This document shows, piece by piece, positions 1-5,845 of a DNA stretch of 5,845 nt. Below the pieces are notes generated by a model. That model ran no database searches. It was not told where the DNA came from and was given only the letters and a program-made list of their open reading frames with translations. This stretch comes from Pseudomonadota bacterium (GTDB taxonomy: Bacteria > Pseudomonadota > Gammaproteobacteria > Burkholderiales > Ferrovaceae). How positions within the stretch are numbered: position 1 is the stretch's first letter; every line of letters starts with the position of its first letter. Position numbers and translations under genes: made by a program. The stretch spans positions 1 through 5,845 of the forward strand of contig JAJYQG010000192.1 of the NCBI GenBank assembly GCA_021794775.1. Direction: 5' to 3'.

Positions 1-146
1 CCTTCCCGTCGCGCCCAGGTATCGCACCGGAAAGAACGGTCAGCCGCCGCTTCCAATGCCACCACGAAGCGGTCCTGCAACCGGGTCAAATAGGCCTTCA
101 GACGAGCCGTATCAAAAGACGAATGGGTCAGATGAGCTTCTGCCAT
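1..146 (-). CDS. hemF: Oxygen-dependent coproporphyrinogen III oxidase, N-terminal part (runs off the window)
   Basis: HemF uses O2 to decarboxylate two propionates of coproporphyrinogen III, giving protoporphyrinogen IX in cytoplasmic haem synthesis. Only the first 48 codons are here. The minus strand reads MAEAHLTHSSFDTARLKAYL, then TRLQDRFVVALE, and ends CDTWARREG. This matches the family N-terminus as I recall it from E. coli (helix like VKQFLLNLQD, then a D-x-W-x-RE-G segment just before the glycine-rich stretch). The ATG at 146 has GGAA six bases upstream on the minus strand, which favours it. An in-frame ATG at 158 would add four residues and overlap polA, but has no ribosome site. The gene diverges from polA, so its promoter must lie inside the 5' end of polA. 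The assignment rests on a short piece, but the pattern is distinctive. Confidence 0.82.
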   Translation of the reverse strand, partial: MAEAHLTHSSFDTARLKAYLTRLQDRFVVALEAAADRSFRCDTWARRE

Positions 147-147
147 A

Positions 148-2838
148 ATGCATTCCATGATGAATGAGAAAAAAACACCACACCTGTTATTGGTGGATGG
201 GTCGTCGTACTTGTACCGCGCCTACCATGCCATGCCCAACCTCAAGAACCACCACGGCGAGCCCACTGGCGCCCTTTTTGGTGTGCTCAATATGCTGGAA
301 CGTCTCAAGGACGATTATAAGCCGGATCATGCTGCCTGCCTATTCGACAGCCCAAGACCGACTTTCCGCCATGTAGCCTATGCCAACTACAAAGCGCAAC
401 GCCCCCCCATGCCCGACGATCTCGTGCGGCAAATCGCTCCTTTGCACGAAGCCATCGAACATCTGGGCTGGCCTCTCTTGAAAGCGACCGGGGTGGAAGC
501 CGACGACCTCATCGCCACCCTTACCCAACAGGCCATCGAATGCGGCTGGACGGTCACGATTTCCAGTGGTGACAAGGACCTGGTTCAACTCCTGCAACCG
601 GGCGTAGAACTGATCAACACCCTCAACAACGAATGTCTGAACACTGAAGCCGCCACCCAGAAATATGGCGTAACGCCTGCCCAATTTGTCGACTATCTGA
701 CCTTGGTGGGTGACAGCGCCGACAACGTACCCGGCGTCACCAAGGCAGGCCCCAAAACCGCCGCCCGCTGGATTGGCACCTATGGCTCGCTGGACAACCT
801 GATGCAACACGCCGACGATATCCCCGGGGTCGTCGGCAACCATCTGCGCCAGGCCTTGGACTGGCTCCCCCAGGCCCGCTTCCTGATCACGCTGAAACGC
901 GATGTCGAACTACCGCTGGAGCTGAACGACCTAGCTTGGCGCCCGATCCGGCACGCCGAACTGGCCGCGTTGGCCGAACGCTACGATCTTCGACGCTGGA
1001 AAACGCAGCAACCCACCCTAACCCCTCCCCGAGGCACCGCGCATTACGAAACCATCGTGGATGAAACACGCCTGGAAGCCTGGCTTGAGCGCTTGTCACG
1101 ATCCCCGCTTACCGCCTTCGATACCGAAACCAACGGGCTCGACATGCTCACCTCGCAGCTCGTGGGCCTGTCCTTCTGCTGCTCGGGAGAATCCGCCTAT
1201 TTGCCCATAGGTCACCACGGTCCCGAGGCCATCCGACAATTACCCTTTGCTCCCACGTTGGCACGGTTGCGTTCCTGGCTCGAAGACGAACAAGCGCCCA
1301 AAGTTGGACAGAATCTCAACTTTGACCGCCATATCCTGGCCAACCATGGCATTACCCTGCGGGGGATCGCTCACGATACGCTGCTTCAGTCTTACATACT
1401 CGAAGCCCACGAGCCCCATAATCTGGAAAGTCTGGCAAAACGCCATTTACACCGCGACACCCTGAGTTTTAGCGACGTCACCGGAAAAGGAAGCGCCGCG
1501 CTCCCCTTCCCCGCCGTCGACCTGGCCCGCGCCACTGCCTACGCAGCGGAGGACGCCGACGTCACGCTGGCGGTTCATGAATGCCTATATCCGCAACTCC
1601 TTGCCCAACCCGCTCTTGAGACCCTTTACCGCACGCTGGAGATGCCTCTTCAAAGCGTCCTGTGGCGCATGGAGCGCCACGGTGTACTGCTCGACGCCGT
1701 CTCTCTGGCGGCCCAAAGCGACGACCTGGGCAGGCGCCTAGATGCTCTGGAAAAAGAAGCCCATAACCTGGCAGGGTTACCGTTCAATCTGAACTCGCCC
1801 AAACAAATCCAATCCTTGCTGTTTGATACCCTGGGCTTGCCCATCATCAAAAAAACCCCCGGGGGGCAGGCCTCAACCGACGAAGGCGTACTCGAACAAC
1901 TGGCCCTGGACTTCCCTCTGCCACGCATCATTCTTGAACATCGTTCGCTGGCCAAACTCAAATCCACTTACACCGACGCCCTGCCACGCAAGATCAACCC
2001 AGCGACGGGACGCATCCATACGCATTTTGCTCAGGCCGTAGCCGTCACCGGCCGTCTCGCCAGCAGCGACCCAAATCTGCAAAACATCCCCATCCGGACC
2101 GCGGAGGGCCGGCGCATTCGCGCCGCATTCATCGCTCCCCCGGGGCATCAATTGATGGCCGCCGATTACTCCCAGATCGAACTGCGCCTCATGGCTCATT
2201 TCTCCGACGATCCGGGCCTGCTTAACGCCTTTGCGCTAAACCAGGACGTACATCGAGCAACTGCGGCTGAAATTTTTGCCGTACCTCTGGAAGCGGTAAC
2301 TCAGGAACAGAGACGAGCGGCAAAGGCCATCAACTTCGGGCTCATCTACGGGATGTCGGCCTTTGGATTGGCGCGCCAACTGAACCTCACCCGTACCGCA
2401 GCCCAGCATTACATCGACCGATATTTTCTACGCTATCCAGGCGTGGCGCATTTCATGGAGACCACACGACGACAAGCCCGTGAGAAAGGATTCGTGGAAA
2501 CACTATCGGGGCGACGTCTGGGATTACCTGAACTGGCCAGTTCCCAGAATGGCCGCCGTCAAGGAGCCGAAAGGGCCGCCATCAACGCACCACTGCAAGG
2601 AACGGCAGCCGATCTCGTCAAACGCGCCATGATCGCCGTGCAAAACTGGCTCGATCAAGATGGTCTGGCAACTCGACTGATACTACAGGTCCACGACGAA
2701 CTGATTCTCGAGGTACCCAATGAAGAACTGGAGCAGGTACAAGCCCGCGTCACTCAGCTCATGAGCCAGGTCGCCTCCTTGAAGGTCCCGCTGGTGGTGG
2801 CCAGCGGCGTGGGCAATAACTGGGATGAAGCCCATTGA
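148..2838 (+). CDS. polA: DNA polymerase I (5' nuclease, 3'-5' proofreading and polymerase domains)
   Basis: Cytoplasmic repair and replication polymerase that removes RNA primers and fills gaps. The 896-residue product has all three domains; E. coli Pol I has 928, and the linker after the first domain looks shorter here. 5' nuclease (about 1-290): metal ligands D17, D67, E117/D119/D120, D142/D144 and D189/D192. 3'-5' exonuclease (about 300-500): D325 and E327 in FDTETNG, D393 in NFDRH, Y465 and D469 in YAAEDADVT, so proofreading should be active. Polymerase (about 500-896): motif A DYSQIELR with D673, motif B R722/K726/F730/Y734, motif C VHDE with D850/E851. Phe at 730 is the E. coli-type residue that disfavours dideoxynucleotides. 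The start is uncertain: ATG codons lie at 148, 157 and 160, none with a good Shine-Dalgarno. Starting at 160 puts VDG at residues 12-14, as in E. coli. There is no frameshift. It appears to be transcribed separately from hemF. Confidence 0.97.
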   Translation: MHSMMNEKKTPHLLLVDGSSYLYRAYHAMPNLKNHHGEPTGALFGVLNMLERLKDDYKPDHAACLFDSPRPTFRHVAYANYKAQRPPMPDDLVRQIAPLHEAIEHLGWPLLKATGVEADDLIATLTQQAIECGWTVTISSGDKDLVQLLQPGVELINTLNNECLNTEAATQKYGVTPAQFVDYLTLVGDSADNVPGVTKAGPKTAARWIGTYGSLDNLMQHADDIPGVVGNHLRQALDWLPQARFLITLKRDVELPLELNDLAWRPIRHAELAALAERYDLRRWKTQQPTLTPPRGTAHYETIVDETRLEAWLERLSRSPLTAFDTETNGLDMLTSQLVGLSFCCSGESAYLPIGHHGPEAIRQLPFAPTLARLRSWLEDEQAPKVGQNLNFDRHILANHGITLRGIAHDTLLQSYILEAHEPHNLESLAKRHLHRDTLSFSDVTGKGSAALPFPAVDLARATAYAAEDADVTLAVHECLYPQLLAQPALETLYRTLEMPLQSVLWRMERHGVLLDAVSLAAQSDDLGRRLDALEKEAHNLAGLPFNLNSPKQIQSLLFDTLGLPIIKKTPGGQASTDEGVLEQLALDFPLPRIILEHRSLAKLKSTYTDALPRKINPATGRIHTHFAQAVAVTGRLASSDPNLQNIPIRTAEGRRIRAAFIAPPGHQLMAADYSQIELRLMAHFSDDPGLLNAFALNQDVHRATAAEIFAVPLEAVTQEQRRAAKAINFGLIYGMSAFGLARQLNLTRTAAQHYIDRYFLRYPGVAHFMETTRRQAREKGFVETLSGRRLGLPELASSQNGRRQGAERAAINAPLQGTAADLVKRAMIAVQNWLDQDGLATRLILQVHDELILEVPNEELEQVQARVTQLMSQVASLKVPLVVASGVGNNWDEAH
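1849..1866. repeat. Homopolymer block A7-C5-G6 inside polA
   Basis: Seven A, five C and six G follow one another directly, and the middle forms the palindrome CCCCCGGGGG (1856-1865). The block encodes the end of IIKKTPGGQAS, a segment conserved in Pol I (KKTPGG in E. coli), so the reading frame is intact. Synonymous choices (AAA, CCC, GGG) lengthen the runs beyond what the protein requires. Confidence 0.85.
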
Positions 2839-2851
2839 CGCCCGGCTGGGG

Positions 2852-2857
2852 TATACT
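2852..2857 (+). promoter_or_regulatory. Candidate -10 element (TATACT) of a promoter for dusB-fis-purH-purD
   Basis: TATACT matches five of six positions of the sigma-70 -10 consensus and sits 35 bases before the dusB ATG, in the only non-coding gap of notable size on the plus strand (54 bases). The next bases, ACGCG, form a GC-rich discriminator; transcription would start near 2864. No good -35 lies 16-18 bases upstream and there is no extended -10 TG, so it would be a weak or activator-dependent promoter. Seen: the hexamer and its location. Inferred: promoter function. Confidence 0.4.
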
Positions 2858-2892
2858 ACGCGTTTATTTGTCTCAGAACCCGACCCACCCTC

Positions 2893-3912
2893 ATGCAAAT
2901 CGGTCCTTACCGGCTGAAAAACGCGCTGGCCGTAGCTCCCATGGCCGGGGTCACGGATCGCCCATTTCGCCAACTGTGCAAACAGATGGGCGCTGGGATG
3001 GCCGTCTCCGAAATGGTCTCATCGAACTCCCTGCTATGGGGCTCGGAAAAGACCTTGCGCCGAGCCAATCACGACGGTGAGGTAGAACCACGCATCGTAC
3101 AGATTGCCGGAGCCGATCCCGATCTGATGGCCCAAGCGGCCCGTTACAACGTCGACCGTGGTGCCCAAATCATCGACATCAACATGGGATGCCCTGCCAA
3201 AAAAGTCTGCAATGTCATGGCAGGTTCCGCCTTGTTACAAGACGAGCCTCTTGTCGCCAGAATCCTGGAAGCCGTGGTCGGTTCTGTATCGGTCCCCGTC
3301 ACGCTCAAGATACGTACCGGCTGGGATCGAGAACATCGCAACGCCCTTGCCATAGCACGACTGGCCGAGCAAGCCGGCATTCAGGCACTGGCCGTACATG
3401 GCAGAACTCGGGCCTGCGGCTATAGCGGTGAAGCAGAGTACGATACGCTGGCAGCCGTCAAACAAGCCATCCATATCCCTGTGATCGCCAATGGCGACAT
3501 CACCTCGCCGCAAAAAGCCCTCGAAGTTCTACAACATACCCAGGCAGATGGCTTGATGATCGGGCGCGCCGCCCAAGGTCGCCCCTGGATTTTCCGTGAA
3601 ATCCAGCATTACCTGGAAACAGGATCCTTACTGTCTCCGCCTTCGGTGCGGGAGATCCACAGCGTTCTGGTCGAGCATATGGAAGAACTTTACCGCTTCT
3701 ATGGTCATCAGCTGGGCGTGCGAATTGCGCGCAAGCACATCGCCTGGACCACCCGCGGCCTCGCCAATTCTTCCCAATTCCGCCATACCATGAACCGGCT
3801 CGATGCCTGGCAGGAACAACTTCGTGCGGTAACGGATTTTTTTGCACGACAGGAACAGCAGCACCCGCTCCTGCGCTACACCGAACTCCCTTCCGAGGAA
3901 TTGGCCGCATGA
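2893..3912 (+). CDS. dusB: tRNA-dihydrouridine synthase B
   Basis: FMN- and NADPH-dependent enzyme that reduces uridine to dihydrouridine in the tRNA D-loop (U17 in E. coli). The product is 339 residues; E. coli DusB has 321. TIM-barrel FMN domain (about 1-240): APMAGVTD at 15-22, NMGCPAKKV at 98-105 with catalytic Cys100, LKIRTGW at 138-144 with K139, HGRTRACGYSGEAEY at 169-183 with H169, IANGDI at 198-203 and the FMN-phosphate loop MIGRAAQGRPWIFRE at 222-236. A helical tRNA-binding domain follows (about 245-320, RIARKHIAW). The start fits E. coli exactly (MQIGPYRLKN against MRIGQYQLRN), although no Shine-Dalgarno precedes it. The C-terminus runs about 20 residues past the end of E. coli DusB. 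It is the first gene of the probable operon and overlaps fis by four bases. Cys106 after the active-site loop occurs in other DusB proteins and is not a concern. Confidence 0.96.
   Translation: MQIGPYRLKNALAVAPMAGVTDRPFRQLCKQMGAGMAVSEMVSSNSLLWGSEKTLRRANHDGEVEPRIVQIAGADPDLMAQAARYNVDRGAQIIDINMGCPAKKVCNVMAGSALLQDEPLVARILEAVVGSVSVPVTLKIRTGWDREHRNALAIARLAEQAGIQALAVHGRTRACGYSGEAEYDTLAAVKQAIHIPVIANGDITSPQKALEVLQHTQADGLMIGRAAQGRPWIFREIQHYLETGSLLSPPSVREIHSVLVEHMEELYRFYGHQLGVRIARKHIAWTTRGLANSSQFRHTMNRLDAWQEQLRAVTDFFARQEQQHPLLRYTELPSEELAA
3837..3843 (+). other. T7 run near the end of dusB, phased as a -1 slippery heptamer
   Basis: Codons 315-318 of dusB read GAT TTT TTT GCA, so the run is T TTT TTT in the zero frame, the X-XXY-YYZ form used in -1 ribosomal frameshifting. 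The -1 frame has no stop from here to the fis ATG at 3909. A weak five-base dyad (CAGGA 3850-3854, TCCTG 3869-3873) begins six bases after the run. The run and its phase are certain; any slippage is inference. Confidence 0.3.
3895..3899 (+). promoter_or_regulatory. Ribosome binding site of fis (GAGGA)
   Basis: GAGGA lies nine bases before the fis ATG at 3909, inside the last codons of dusB. It is the clearest Shine-Dalgarno match seen in the window and supports this fis start. It also suggests that fis can be initiated independently as well as by coupling through the ATGA overlap. Confidence 0.7.
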
Positions 3913-4144
3913 AATCCCCAGAATCCGATCTATCGACCTGCATTCAGCGCATGGTGGAAAATTATTTTCACCATCTGGAAGGAGAACGCAGCTGCGCGCT
4001 GCACGATCTGGTCATCGCCAGCGTTGAAAAACCTCTGCTTGAGGTGGTTCTGACGCATTGCGATCATAATCAGACACGGGCAGCCTCCATTCTTGGTTTG
4101 AATCGCACCACCCTGAGAAAAAAAATGCAACAATACCAACTGTC

Positions 4145-4148
<4 letters not shown>
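3909..4148 (+). CDS. fis: Fis family nucleoid-associated DNA-binding protein (short form)
   Basis: Fis dimers bend DNA and regulate rRNA, tRNA and many growth-linked promoters. The 79-residue product aligns without gaps to E. coli Fis residues 20-98 (ours plus 19). The dimerisation helices are at about 8-50, with VEKPLLEVV matching VEQPLLDMV. The helix-turn-helix is at about 54-76: [23 protein letters not shown]-contact residues N54, T56, R57, N65, R66, T68, R70 and K71 match the E. coli positions. The N-terminal beta-hairpin arm, needed in E. coli for activating Hin/Gin-type invertases, is absent, as in many short Fis homologues. The loop before the helix-turn-helix is CDHNQ where E. coli has TRGNQ. 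Three cysteines (11, 29, 51) are present; E. coli Fis has none. Four-base ATGA overlaps link it to dusB and purH, so it is probably translated by coupling, helped by its own GAGGA. Confidence 0.95.
4118..4125 (+). other. A8 run near the end of fis, phased as a -1 slippery heptamer
   Basis: Codons 70-73 of fis read AGA AAA AAA ATG, giving A AAA AAA in the zero frame within an eight-A run. The -1 frame stays open for seven codons (NATIPTV) and then reads the purH ATG at 4145 in frame. Runs of eight or more A can also cause RNA polymerase slippage. The two lysines are conserved in Fis, so part of the run is dictated by the protein. The run and its phase are certain; slippage is inference. Confidence 0.3.

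Positions 4149-5845
<1,697 letters not shown>

Noticed and set aside
110..115. TATCAA as a -10 for polA within hemF
   Set aside because: No recognisable -35 lies at the right distance and the hexamer is a poor match, so it cannot be supported.
340..843. Long open frame on the minus strand within polA (167 codons)
   Set aside because: It lies fully opposite the conserved 5' nuclease domain, its product resembles no family I know, and open antisense frames are expected in GC-rich coding DNA.
2835..2840. TTGACG overlapping the polA stop codon, as a -35 box for dusB
   Set aside because: It is only 11 bases from TATACT, far too close for a sigma-70 promoter, and no good -10 lies 16-18 bases downstream of it.
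2839..2862. Possible polA terminator (CCC-GGCT-GGGG)
   Set aside because: The stem is about three base pairs and no T tract follows directly; it does not look like an intrinsic terminator.
3500..3943. Minus-strand open frame of 147 codons across the dusB/fis junction
   Set aside because: The composition (rich in Arg, Gly and Ala) and lack of recognisable motifs are typical of an antisense shadow of dusB.

Overview
This window is a compact stretch of bacterial housekeeping genes, with almost no intergenic DNA. Gene content and protein similarity point to a Pseudomonadota chromosome of moderately high GC. The dusB-fis pair followed by purH and purD is an arrangement I associate with beta- and gammaproteobacteria and their relatives such as Acidithiobacillia. 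The genus cannot be fixed from the sequence alone. I see no insertion sequence, phage gene, tRNA, rRNA, CRISPR array or other sign of recent transfer.

Layout. Positions 1-146 (minus strand) hold the first 48 codons of hemF, the oxygen-dependent coproporphyrinogen III oxidase of haem synthesis. It diverges from polA (148-2838, plus strand), which encodes a full three-domain DNA polymerase I. As little as one base separates the two start codons. After a 54-base gap with a plausible -10 element comes a tight run: dusB (tRNA-dihydrouridine synthase B, 2893-3912), fis (nucleoid protein, 3909-4148), purH (last two steps of IMP synthesis, 4145-5704) and the start of purD (second step of purine synthesis, from 5721 past the window edge). 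The dusB/fis and fis/purH junctions are both four-base ATGA overlaps, and purH and purD are 16 bases apart. These four genes are very probably co-transcribed.

How they fit together. tRNA modification, a nucleoid/transcription regulator and de novo purine synthesis are all growth-linked functions, so a shared growth-rate-controlled promoter ahead of dusB makes sense. The candidate -10 hexamer is followed by a GC-rich discriminator, as expected for such control, but this is inference.

Most of the region is ordinary and I found no previously undescribed system. The observation most worth checking concerns the two ATGA junctions. A T7 run near the end of dusB and an A8 run near the end of fis are both phased as perfect -1 slippery heptamers, and in each case the -1 frame stays open into the next gene. 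Slippage would join DusB to Fis and Fis to PurH. Chance is a real alternative. Smaller points are the nearly gapless hemF/polA divergence, the short Fis lacking the N-terminal arm, and an A7-C5-G6 homopolymer block inside polA.
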